Shown: one piece after another, positions 1 to 5,885 of the stretch | Layout: every line of letters starts with the position of its first letter | Numbering within the stretch: position 1 is the first letter of the stretch | From: Kaiparowitsia sp041742695 | Lineage (GTDB): Bacteria; Cyanobacteriota; Cyanobacteriia; Elainellales; Elainellaceae | Assembly (NCBI GenBank): GCA_041742695.1 | Contig: JBGTOF010000475.1 | Coordinates: 1-5,885 of the forward strand | Direction: 5' to 3' | Length of the DNA stretch: 5,885 nucleotides | Translations under genes and position numbers: made by a program | The notes under the pieces: model-generated | What the model was told of the DNA's origin: nothing | Seen by the model: only the letters and a program-made list of their open reading frames with translations | The model's database searches: none

Positions 1-405
1 GTTCACATCGGCAAGAACACCCGCAGCACGATCATTTCTAAAGGCATCTCTGCTGGGAAGTCCAAGAACAGCTATCGCGGTCTGGTGAAGGTGGGGCCCA
101 AGGCAGAGGGTGCCCGCAACTATTCCCAATGTGACTCGATGCTGATTGGTGATACGGCGGGAGCTAACACCTTCCCCTATATTCAGGTGCAAAATAACAC
201 CGCCCAAGTGGAGCACGAAGCCTCAACCTCCAAGATTGGGGAAGACCAGCTCTTTTACTTTCAGCAGCGGGGCATTTCGATGGAAGACGCTATCTCGATG
301 ATGATTAGTGGCTTTTGCAAAGACGTGTTTAACCAACTGCCGATGGAATTTGCGGTAGAAGCCGATCGCCTGCTGGCGCTGAAGCTAGAAGGCAGCGTAG
401 GGTAG
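1..405 (+). CDS. sufB: Fe-S cluster assembly scaffold protein SufB, C-terminal part (5' end outside window)
   Basis: The reading frame is open from base 1 to the TAG at 403-405 and gives 134 residues, roughly the last quarter of a SufB of about 480 residues. SufB is the cytoplasmic scaffold of the SufBC2D complex on which nascent Fe-S clusters are built. The visible part is the end of the beta-helix core and the C-terminal helical domain. It carries QCDSMLIG with the Cys codon at 130-132, and VEHEAS with His at 214-216 and Glu at 217-219. The spacing from this Cys to this Glu is 29 residues, the same as between Cys405 and Glu434 of E. coli SufB, the residues linked to cluster formation. GEDQLFYFQQRGIS and FCKDVFNQLPMEFAVEA are further family hallmarks. 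sufC follows after 24 bases, so the two are co-transcribed. The missing N-terminus is an effect of the window edge; nothing suggests a broken gene. Confidence 0.97.
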   Translation, partial: VHIGKNTRSTIISKGISAGKSKNSYRGLVKVGPKAEGARNYSQCDSMLIGDTAGANTFPYIQVQNNTAQVEHEASTSKIGEDQLFYFQQRGISMEDAISMMISGFCKDVFNQLPMEFAVEADRLLALKLEGSVG

Positions 406-417
406 CGAACGATTAAT

Positions 418-422
418 GAGGA
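418..422 (+). promoter_or_regulatory. Shine-Dalgarno site of sufC
   Basis: GAGGA lies 7 bases before the GTG at 430. This supports GTG as the sufC start. An ATG at 416-418 is out of frame and reaches a stop after five codons, so it is not an alternative start. Confidence 0.6.
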
Positions 423-429
423 TTGCGAC

Positions 430-1215
430 GTGATTCGTGAGAACAGTGATGTAATTTTATCGGTGCAGAACCTAGTCGCCGAGGTAGAAGGAGCCGAAAT
501 CCTCAAGGGCGTGAACTTAGAGGTGCGGGCGGGAGAAATTCACACGGTGATGGGGCTGAATGGCTCTGGAAAAAGCACATTTTCTAAAGTGCTAGCAGGG
601 CACCCAGACTACACGGTGACGGGTGGCACGATTACCTATCGGGGGCAAGATCTGCTGGAGTTGGAGCCGGAAGATCGCGCGCGCGCGGGTATTTTTCTGG
701 CGTTTCAGTATCCGTTAGAGATTCCCGGTGTCAGCAATCTAGATTTCTTGCGAGTGGCCTATAACGCTCGGCAAGCGCACCACGGTCAAGACGAGCTAGA
801 TGCCTTTGACTTTGACGAACTGGTGCGCGACAAACTGGACGTGGTCAAAATGGATGCGTCGTTTCTAGGCCGCAGCGTTAATGAAGGGTTCTCGGGTGGT
901 GAGAAAAAGCGCAACGAGATTTTGCAGATGGCCCTGCTAGAGCCGACGTTGGCAATCTTAGACGAGACTGATTCGGGTCTGGATATTGACGCACTCAAGA
1001 TTGTGGCAGAGGGAATTAACCAGTTAGCTACGCCGGATAACGCCATGCTGGTGATTACCCACTATCAGCGGTTGCTGAACTATATCGTGCCTGACTATGT
1101 GCACGTGATGGCGGATGGCCGCATCGTGCGGACGGGCGGCAAGGAGCTGGCGCTAGAGCTAGAAGAGCGCGGGTATGAGTGGCTGTCGGATGTGGCGGAG
1201 GTAACAGCAGGATGA
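430..1215 (+). CDS. sufC: Fe-S cluster assembly ATPase SufC
   Basis: This 261-residue soluble ABC-type ATPase drives conformational change in the SufBC2D scaffold complex. Motifs in order are Walker A GLNGSGKST at residues 42-50, Q-loop Gln93 in FLAFQYP, the SufC-type signature FSGGEKKR at 154-161, Walker B LAILDE at 174-179 with catalytic Glu179, D-loop SGLDID at 182-187 and H-loop His211 in ITHYQR. Length and motif order match full-length SufC, and no membrane segment is present. The start is GTG, chosen because MIRENSD matches the usual cyanobacterial SufC N-terminus and a GAGGA site precedes it. Walker A has Leu43 where most SufC proteins have Pro. The position is variable across ABC proteins, so activity should be kept. 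The last bases overlap the sufD start (ATGA), which suggests translational coupling. Confidence 0.98.
   Translation: MIRENSDVILSVQNLVAEVEGAEILKGVNLEVRAGEIHTVMGLNGSGKSTFSKVLAGHPDYTVTGGTITYRGQDLLELEPEDRARAGIFLAFQYPLEIPGVSNLDFLRVAYNARQAHHGQDELDAFDFDELVRDKLDVVKMDASFLGRSVNEGFSGGEKKRNEILQMALLEPTLAILDETDSGLDIDALKIVAEGINQLATPDNAMLVITHYQRLLNYIVPDYVHVMADGRIVRTGGKELALELEERGYEWLSDVAEVTAG
1197..1202 (+). promoter_or_regulatory. Shine-Dalgarno site deciding the sufD start
   Basis: GGAGGT lies inside the sufC 3' end, 9 bases before the ATG at 1212. It favours that ATG over an in-frame GTG at 1179, which would overlap sufC by 37 bases and add 11 residues rich in Gly and Cys that do not look like a SufD N-terminus. 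Confidence 0.65.
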
Positions 1216-2543
1216 CAACTCCCGTAATCTCGACGGAAAGCGGTGCGGTGCTGAGTGTTGCGGCTCAGCGAGCGGCCGGGCTGCAGCGTGTGCTAGAGGT
1301 TGTGCGATCGCCCCGTTCTACCCTTCCCCAACTGGATGCATTACGACAGCACGCTGCTGAGCAGGTAATGCAGCAGCAGTTTCCCACCACCCGCGATGAA
1401 GAGTGGCGGTTTACGGACATAGCCCCGCTGCTGACGTTAGCCCTGCACGCTCCCCCCGAGCAGCCCATTCTGTCGCTCGATGCGATCGCTCCCTGGGTCT
1501 TGCCCGATGCGCCTGTTCGCTTGGTATTTGTCGATGGTGCCTATGCACCCTCGCTGTCTGCGGTTGCCAACCTGCCGGCTTCGGTGACGGTGGGTGCGCT
1601 TTCTGACCTGCCCCAACCCGACAACTGGGTGGCGCAGCTCGCGCAGCAGCCGGGTCGCGATGAGCTGTTCACTGCGCTGAACACCGCAGGAATGACGGAT
1701 ACTGCGATTGTTAGCGTTCCGAGAAACATTGCGGTTGCCACGCCCATTCATCTCCTCTTTATCGTCACCGGCCAGCAGACCTTAGCGACCACGCCGCGCT
1801 GCCTTGTGATTGCTGAATCAGGTAGTGCGGTAACAGTGGTGGAAGAATTTGTCTCCCTGAGTCGAGCGGCGCAGTTCACCAATAGTGTGACAGAAGTGTC
1901 TGTGGCCGAGAATGCCCAGGTGTCTCACATCCGCGTGCAGCAGGAGAACAATGCCACCATTCACATTGGCAAGACTGCCGTATCGCAAGGGCGAGATGCT
2001 CGCTATGTCGGTCATATGGTGAGCTTGGGTGGGGCGATCGCCCGCCATAATCTGCACATTCTCCAAACGGGAGAGCAAACCGACACCCAGCTCAACAGCC
2101 TCACTTACCTTGCGGGTCAGCAGTTGGGAGACTTGCACAGTGCGATCGCCCTCAACCATCCCCATGGACGCACCAATCAACTGCATAAAACCGTCGTGGG
2201 CGATCGCGCCCATGCCGTTTTTAATGGCAAAGTGTTTGTGCCCCAGCAGGCGCAGCAAACCGACGCAGCACAGTTAAACCGCAACCTGCTGCTGTCGCCA
2301 AAAGCGCGGGTAGACACCAAACCCCAGCTCGAAATTGTGGCCGACAATGTGAAATGCACCCACGGCGCAACAGTGGGACAGCTGCAAGCCAATGAAGTGT
2401 TTTATCTGCAAAGCCGGGGCATTGACGCTGCCAGCGCCCGCCGCCTGTTGGTCTATGCCTTTGCCTGTGAAGTGTTAGAGAAAATTCCAGTTGAATCCCT
2501 GCGGCAGCGCCTAGCTCAGGCAATTTCTCAAGCCGTCGCCTGA
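1212..2543 (+). CDS. sufD: Fe-S cluster assembly scaffold protein SufD
   Basis: This 443-residue protein is the SufB paralogue that pairs with it in the cytoplasmic SufBC2D scaffold. The N-terminal helical region (about 14-75) ends in the family hallmark TTRDEEWRFTDIAPL (59-73). The beta-helix core runs from about 165 to 390 and includes VGDRAHAVFNGKVFVPQ (329-345). The C-terminal helical domain begins near NEVFYLQSRGI (394-404). KCTHGATVG contains Cys382 and His384, which correspond to the Cys-x-His pair of E. coli SufD (Cys358 and His360) at the cluster-building interface with SufB. The start is ATG at 1212, overlapping the sufC stop as ATGA and preceded by GGAGGT. sufS follows 53 bases later. 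Five of the window's eleven HIP1 octamers lie in this gene. It looks intact, with no frameshift or missing key residue. Confidence 0.97.
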   Translation: MTTPVISTESGAVLSVAAQRAAGLQRVLEVVRSPRSTLPQLDALRQHAAEQVMQQQFPTTRDEEWRFTDIAPLLTLALHAPPEQPILSLDAIAPWVLPDAPVRLVFVDGAYAPSLSAVANLPASVTVGALSDLPQPDNWVAQLAQQPGRDELFTALNTAGMTDTAIVSVPRNIAVATPIHLLFIVTGQQTLATTPRCLVIAESGSAVTVVEEFVSLSRAAQFTNSVTEVSVAENAQVSHIRVQQENNATIHIGKTAVSQGRDARYVGHMVSLGGAIARHNLHILQTGEQTDTQLNSLTYLAGQQLGDLHSAIALNHPHGRTNQLHKTVVGDRAHAVFNGKVFVPQQAQQTDAAQLNRNLLLSPKARVDTKPQLEIVADNVKCTHGATVGQLQANEVFYLQSRGIDAASARRLLVYAFACEVLEKIPVESLRQRLAQAISQAVA

Positions 2544-2596
2544 CGCCCTGGTCTGCCTCCTGTGCCGCTTATCCCCTATCCTACGCAACTCTCATC

Positions 2597-3859
2597 ATGA
2601 CCCTCGCCACCGAACGCAGCCTCGCCACTCAGTACCGCGCCGACTTTCCTATCCTGCATCAGCAGGTGCATGGCAAGCCGCTGGTGTATTTTGATAACGC
2701 GGCCACCTCCCAAAAACCTGCGGCGGTGTTAGATGCGTTGATGCACTACTACCAGCACGACAACGCCAACGTGCATCGCGGTGTGCACACCCTTAGCGCT
2801 CGCGCCACAGATGCCTATGAAGGCGCCCGCGATAAAGTCGCAGCTTTTGTGAATGCGTCCACGCGGGAAGAAATTGTCTACACCCGCAACGCTAGCGAAG
2901 CCATTAACTTAGTGGCCTATGCCTGGGGCATGACGACGCTGAAACCAGGGGATGAAATCATCCTCTCGGTAATGGAGCATCACAGCAACCTGATTCCCTG
3001 GCAGCTGGTGGCGCAGCGCACCGGAGCCATCCTCAAGTTTGTCGAACTGACTGACACCCAAGAGTTTGACCTGAGCCACTACAAAACCCTGCTATCAGAC
3101 AGAACCAAGCTAGTCTCGGTCGTGCATGTCTCGAATACGCTGGGCTGCATCAATCCGGTCGAAGAGATTGTGGCAGACGCCCATCGCTATGGCGCAAAGG
3201 TGCTGATTGATGCCTGTCAAAGTTTGCCGCACATGCCGGTGGATGTGCAGGCGATTGGCTGCGATTGGCTGGTGGGGTCAGGCCACAAAATGTGCGCGCC
3301 TACGGGAATTGGCTTTCTCTACGGCAAGCTAGATGGGCTGCGAGCCATGCCGCCGTTTTTGGGGGGTGGCGAGATGATTGCCGATGTGTTTCTCGACCAT
3401 GCGACCTATGCTGATTTGCCTCACAAGTTTGAGGCAGGTACTCCGGCGATCGCCGAAGCCGTGGCGTTAGGAGCGGCAGTTGATTACCTTAGCGGCATTG
3501 GGATGAACGCCATTCATGCCTATGAGCAAGAGCTAACGCGGTATCTGTGGGCGCAGCTTCAGCAAATTCCTGAAGTGACGCTGTATGGGCCGACGCCCAA
3601 TGCTGACGCCAGTAATCGCGCGTCGCTCGCTTCCTTCACCACTGGCGCCGTGCACCCTCACGATCTCTCCACTATTTTGGATCAAGCGGGAATTGCGATT
3701 CGCGCTGGACACCACTGCACTCAGCCCTTGCACCGGATTCTTCAAGCGCAATCTACGGCCCGCGCCAGTCTGTATTTCTACAACACGACCAGTGAAGTGG
3801 ATGTGTTTATTGCATCCCTCAAAGAGGCGATCGCCTTCTTTAGTGACATCTTCGGCTAA
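2597..3859 (+). CDS. sufS: Cysteine desulfurase SufS (group II, PLP-dependent)
   Basis: This 420-residue class V aminotransferase-fold enzyme converts L-cysteine to L-alanine and holds the sulfur as a persulfide for transfer to the SufBCD scaffold. The PLP Schiff-base lysine is Lys231 in GSGHKM. His128 in MEHHSN, Asp205 and Gln208 in DACQS are the expected cofactor contacts. The persulfide-forming cysteine is Cys374 in RAGHHCTQPL, equivalent to Cys364 of E. coli SufS. FEAGTPAIAEA and ARASLYFYNTTSEVD are further family blocks. Length and spacing fit group II (SufS type), not group I (IscS type). The ATG start gives a normal N-terminus with RADFPIL at 14-20. No clear Shine-Dalgarno site precedes it, which is common in cyanobacteria. 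The gene is the last of the operon, and the next gene is convergent. SufS normally needs SufE or a similar sulfur acceptor, which is not in this window. Confidence 0.98.
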   Translation: MTLATERSLATQYRADFPILHQQVHGKPLVYFDNAATSQKPAAVLDALMHYYQHDNANVHRGVHTLSARATDAYEGARDKVAAFVNASTREEIVYTRNASEAINLVAYAWGMTTLKPGDEIILSVMEHHSNLIPWQLVAQRTGAILKFVELTDTQEFDLSHYKTLLSDRTKLVSVVHVSNTLGCINPVEEIVADAHRYGAKVLIDACQSLPHMPVDVQAIGCDWLVGSGHKMCAPTGIGFLYGKLDGLRAMPPFLGGGEMIADVFLDHATYADLPHKFEAGTPAIAEAVALGAAVDYLSGIGMNAIHAYEQELTRYLWAQLQQIPEVTLYGPTPNADASNRASLASFTTGAVHPHDLSTILDQAGIAIRAGHHCTQPLHRILQAQSTARASLYFYNTTSEVDVFIASLKEAIAFFSDIFG

Positions 3860-3906
3860 TAGTCTGGGCCATAGGGTATGATGCGTCGGTGATCAGCTGC
3901 GGTTAA

Positions 3907-3927
3907 AGTCCTTTATTTATAAGGACT
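3907..3927. other. Hairpin between convergent genes, possible weak terminator
   Basis: AGTCCTT at 3907-3913 and AAGGACT at 3921-3927 form a perfect 7-bp inverted repeat around a 7-base AT-only loop, 47 bases after the sufS stop. On the plus strand no T-run follows, so it is not a classical terminator for sufS. On the minus strand only TTAACC follows. It may stabilise the sufS mRNA 3' end or act as a weak terminator in either direction. Confidence 0.4.
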
Positions 3928-3966
3928 CTAGTGAAACCTGAGGGATTCATTAGGACAATTGATTAG

Positions 3967-3997
3967 AAAAACAACACGCCCTCAAACTAGCGCGTTG
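3967..3997 (-). terminator. Intrinsic terminator of the GNAT-like gene and ruvX
   Basis: Read on the minus strand, CAACGCGCT (plus 3989-3997) pairs with GGCGTGTTG (plus 3972-3980). This makes a 9-bp stem with two G-U pairs and an 8-base loop, followed at once by TTTTT (plus 3967-3971). It begins four bases after the ruvX stop codon. On the plus strand both G-U pairs become A-C mismatches and no T-run follows, so the structure is directional and serves the minus-strand unit. Confidence 0.75.
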
Positions 3998-4001
3998 AGC
4001 G

Positions 4002-4517
4002 CTACAGCGGTTGTTCTGGTAACGTGTCTAAACCGTTGGTCTGCGCTCTGAGGGTATGATCCCTCAACTTGGCCTCTCGATGTAGGCGATCGCGCCGAGC
4101 ATCTAGCCATTGCTGCAGAATGATGGCCGCCGCTTTGCGGTCAATTAACGCTTTTTGGCGAGAGGGCGATCGCCCTTCGGCTAGCATCATCTGCTCGGCC
4201 TGCACAGAGGTCAACCGCTCATCCACATACTCTATCGGGATCTGCAGTGCTGCCTCCAACCGTCGGGCAAATCGCCGCACCTCCTTAGCCTGCCTCCCTT
4301 CTTCTCCCTGCATGGTGTAAGGAAGCCCAACCACCAGCACCTGGACTTGGCGCTCGTCAACCAGTTCGCGAAACTGAGCTACATCCTGCACAAAGGAGCG
4401 GCGCTCAATTGTGGTTAGCCCCGTGGCGATCAGCCCAGTGCCATCGCATCCGGCCACACCGATACGTTTGCGGCCCACATCCAGCCCCAGTGCAGAAACG
4501 AATCCTGAGCCGGCCAA
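4002..4517 (-). CDS. ruvX: RuvX/YqgF family RNase H-like nuclease (putative pre-16S rRNA nuclease or Holliday junction resolvase)
   Basis: This 171-residue protein has the RuvC/RNase H-like fold of the YqgF family. In E. coli the family member takes part in maturing the 16S rRNA 5' end. A Holliday junction role has also been proposed, so the cellular role here is inferred. Visible motifs are ALGLDVGRKRIGVA (9-22) with Asp13, GLPYTMQGEEG (64-74), VDERLTS (98-104) with Glu100, and IDRKAAAIILQQWLD (125-139) with Asp126. Together they supply the acidic catalytic set. The last 30 or so residues are a basic, variable tail beyond the usual core of about 140. The start is TTG at 4517. An in-frame TAG lies four codons upstream and no ATG or GTG lies between it and the first motif, so TTG is the only reasonable start. 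The gene is nine bases downstream of the GNAT-like gene. Confidence 0.93.
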   Translation of the reverse strand: MAGSGFVSALGLDVGRKRIGVAGCDGTGLIATGLTTIERRSFVQDVAQFRELVDERQVQVLVVGLPYTMQGEEGRQAKEVRRFARRLEAALQIPIEYVDERLTSVQAEQMMLAEGRSPSRQKALIDRKAAAIILQQWLDARRDRLHREAKLRDHTLRAQTNGLDTLPEQPL

Positions 4518-4521
4518 TACG

Positions 4522-4528
4522 TCCCCCT
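4522..4528 (-). promoter_or_regulatory. Shine-Dalgarno site of ruvX overlapping the upstream stop codon
   Basis: AGGGGGA on the minus strand lies four bases before the TTG start. Its first two bases are part of the TAG stop of the upstream gene (4527-4529). A ribosome finishing the upstream gene would sit on this site, which points to translational coupling and may compensate for the weak TTG start. Confidence 0.55.
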
Positions 4529-5762
4529 ATGCCGATGCGTTGGGATCTTGAGAATGAGGCGGCAGTTGCAGGTCGTCTCGTAGACCATCAGGCAGCGGGC
4601 GAGGCATAGACGTTTCCGAATCATCCTGGAGTCGCCCCGACATGAGCCGTAGCGACTGCAACAGCGAAAACCGACTGGGAACGGCCTTGCGACTGGGCTG
4701 TAACCCTTGCAGCACCGGCAGCTGTAACGCTTCTAACGCACGTGACTCACGTACTTTGTGCCATACCGACCGAGACAGCAGCACCGTATGCTCCATCCGT
4801 TCGGCTCCCAGGGTTTGAAGATACTCTTCTCGCTCAGGCTGATAATCGGTAGAAGTCACCCGCAATGCCTGCGCCGGGTATGCCTGCGCCGACCGCGACA
4901 TCTGGCAAATTAATTCGGGATACAGCCAGGTGTATTCAGGATGCACTGTCAGCTCAGCAGTGTGGGGCTGAGAGCCATCGCGGCATAGGTAGAGCTGAAA
5001 GTAACCAATGGCAGCTTTGCGCTGGGGTTCAAATACATAGCCCCGGACTGATTCCACCTTATCGAACCAGTGCCTCACCCCCCGCGTAAATGACGTCATC
5101 ATGCCCGTTTTGAAGTCGGGAATGTGCCGATCAAACACTTGACGAACGGTCGCAGGCATCGAAAAGGTATCGAGCTGATGGATCAGCCCCGCATCGGCAT
5201 TGCTGACCGGGAGCAAATTTGGCAAGTCTGGCTCTTCTGCCGCCAGCGCCTCCAAAATATCGGGAGCGATCGCCCAATAGGTTCTGTGACCCAGCGGCTG
5301 AAACCCGTTGTGCCGCGACAGGCTAATTAAGCGGCTGTCATCTTTATCAATTTCGATCAGCCACGTGCGGGCTTCCCAAATGCTTTGCAGACAATAGCGA
5401 ATCAGCTGCGAGCCTACATCCGACGTAAAGCTAGGGGCAGGCAGCGTTGCGTCTAAACTACGCAGCAGCAGTCGGTCAATGCGCCACGTACTGCGAGTGT
5501 GATTAATGGGTGACACCTGAATCATGCCGCGCAGGCGATCGCCCTCTTCTGCCACATAGGTGCAAAACAGGTGTTGAAACGGGTTGGGGAACCAGCTCAA
5601 ACTCTTCACTAGACCATACCAGCGCCGCACTTGCCGCCATTGCGGATCAGCCCCGTCGGACGGCTCATCCTCGGGCACTGCCAACTGATCAAACTTATCA
5701 AAGTCACGCAGTTGGTAAGGGCGAACAGTTAATTCTGGCGATTCAGGAGCCTTAGAAGCCAT
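4527..5762 (-). CDS. Predicted tandem GNAT-fold acetyltransferase-like protein
   Basis: This 411-residue soluble protein has no signal peptide or membrane segment. Residues about 11-165 look like a GNAT domain: an opening strand LTVRPYQLRDFDKFDQL, central strands FCTYVAEEGDRLRGMIQV, a helix after VGSQLIRYCLQ (116-126), and an ending HNGFQPLGHRTYWAI (151-165) like the late strands of GNAT enzymes. Residues about 183-336 look like a second, diverged copy with AAIGYFQLYL (250-259), ELTVHPEYTWLYPELI (270-285), and EEYLQTLGAERMEHTVLLSRSVW (312-334) at the matching end. The acetyl-CoA loop motif (Q/R-x-x-G-x-G/A) is weak in both halves, so activity is uncertain. The tail from about 350 is polar and Pro-rich and probably disordered. 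The ATG at 5762 has no clear Shine-Dalgarno site. The gene shares an operon with ruvX, and its substrate is unknown. I believe similar proteins are common in cyanobacteria, from memory only. Confidence 0.8.
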   Translation of the reverse strand: MASKAPESPELTVRPYQLRDFDKFDQLAVPEDEPSDGADPQWRQVRRWYGLVKSLSWFPNPFQHLFCTYVAEEGDRLRGMIQVSPINHTRSTWRIDRLLLRSLDATLPAPSFTSDVGSQLIRYCLQSIWEARTWLIEIDKDDSRLISLSRHNGFQPLGHRTYWAIAPDILEALAAEEPDLPNLLPVSNADAGLIHQLDTFSMPATVRQVFDRHIPDFKTGMMTSFTRGVRHWFDKVESVRGYVFEPQRKAAIGYFQLYLCRDGSQPHTAELTVHPEYTWLYPELICQMSRSAQAYPAQALRVTSTDYQPEREEYLQTLGAERMEHTVLLSRSVWHKVRESRALEALQLPVLQGLQPSRKAVPSRFSLLQSLRLMSGRLQDDSETSMPRPLPDGLRDDLQLPPHSQDPNASA

Positions 5763-5885
5763 GGGTTTGTAAGCGTTTTTAGCATTCTAACCATTTCTTA
5801 TAGCTTACATCTTAGCGAATTGAGCCAAATCTGATCCAGGTTGGCTAGAGAGTCCTGGCTCACGCGCTGGGGCGAATGAGAACCA
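5763..5885. other. Unassigned right-edge region: AT-rich leader and inverted repeats
   Basis: Positions 5763-5800 are AT-rich and form the 5' leader of the GNAT-like gene, with loose minus-strand -10-like hexamers TAGAAT (plus 5784-5789) and TATAAG (plus 5797-5802) but no matching -35. Positions 5801-5885 are more GC-rich. Two minus frames are open from the edge to TAA stops at 5798-5800 and 5805-5807, so the end of another minus-strand gene may lie here. A plus ATG at 5876 could also begin a divergent gene. None of these can be confirmed in so short a stretch. Confidence 0.3.

Larger units (their letters stand above)
1304..5542. repeat. HIP1 octamers (GCGATCGC), eleven dispersed copies
   Basis: Exact GCGATCGC palindromes start at 1304, 1482, 2034, 2142, 2200, 3446, 3827, 4086, 4166, 5266 and 5535. 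This is the highly iterated palindrome typical of cyanobacterial genomes. All copies lie inside coding sequence: five in sufD, two in sufS, two in ruvX and two in the GNAT-like gene. None lies in the first 1303 bases, so sufB (visible part) and sufC have none. Their function is unsettled. Confidence 0.95.

Noticed and set aside
676..687. A run of six CG dinucleotides, a possible Z-DNA tract
   Set aside because: It encodes the conserved Arg-Ala-Arg-Ala stretch of SufC (DRARAG), so codon choice in a GC-rich gene explains it.
1179..1211. Upstream GTG start for sufD
   Set aside because: It would overlap sufC by 37 bases and add a non-conserved Gly/Cys-rich N-terminus. The ATG at 1212 has a GGAGGT site and the typical ATGA overlap.
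1818..2258. 146-codon open frame on the minus strand within sufD
   Set aside because: It is fully antisense to conserved SufD coding sequence and resembles no family. GC-rich genes often show such open shadow frames.
3251..3270. Perfect tandem repeat of the decamer GCGATTGGCT in sufS
   Set aside because: The period of 10 is not a multiple of three, the encoded AIGCDWLV aligns without insertion to other SufS proteins, and so it is probably coincidence.
3877..3882. TATGAT as a -10 promoter element after sufS
   Set aside because: No -35 element lies at a suitable distance and no plus-strand gene follows.
5784..5802. TAGAAT and TATAAG as the -10 box of the GNAT-like gene and ruvX
   Set aside because: Neither has a recognisable -35 hexamer at 16-18 bases, so the promoter position cannot be assigned from sequence alone.

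Overview
The window comes from a cyanobacterial chromosome. Two observations support this. The gene order sufB-sufC-sufD-sufS is the usual cyanobacterial one. The octamer GCGATCGC (HIP1, highly iterated palindrome 1) occurs 11 times between positions 1304 and 5542, where chance predicts far fewer than one. The lineage cannot be fixed from the sequence; a moderately GC-rich cyanobacterium of the Leptolyngbya or Synechococcus-like type is a guess.

Positions 1-3859 (+ strand) hold the distal part of a suf operon for iron-sulfur cluster assembly: the last 134 codons of sufB, complete sufC (GTG start), complete sufD (start overlapping the sufC stop as ATGA) and complete sufS. SufB, SufC and SufD form the scaffold and ATPase complex. 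SufS removes sulfur from cysteine to supply it. All visible catalytic residues are kept, so the system looks functional. The 5' part of sufB and any upstream regulator (sufR is common there in cyanobacteria) lie outside the window. No sufE or sufA is present here.

Positions 3860-4001 are a 142-base gap between convergent genes. It holds a 7-bp perfect hairpin and a well-formed intrinsic terminator that reads in the minus direction and serves ruvX.

Positions 4002-5762 (- strand) hold a two-gene unit. A 411-residue protein resembling a tandem GNAT acetyltransferase comes first. Nine bases later comes ruvX (yqgF), which starts with TTG and whose ribosome binding site overlaps the upstream stop codon. 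Positions 5763-5885 contain an AT-rich leader, then a more GC-rich stretch with overlapping inverted repeats. That stretch may include the very end of another minus-strand gene, but this is uncertain.

I found no mobile element, CRISPR array, tRNA or rRNA, and no convincing undescribed system. The window is conserved housekeeping DNA. The points most worth a second look are the GNAT-like protein coupled to ruvX, the competing RNA structures at the ruvX stop codon, the uneven HIP1 distribution and the unassigned right edge.
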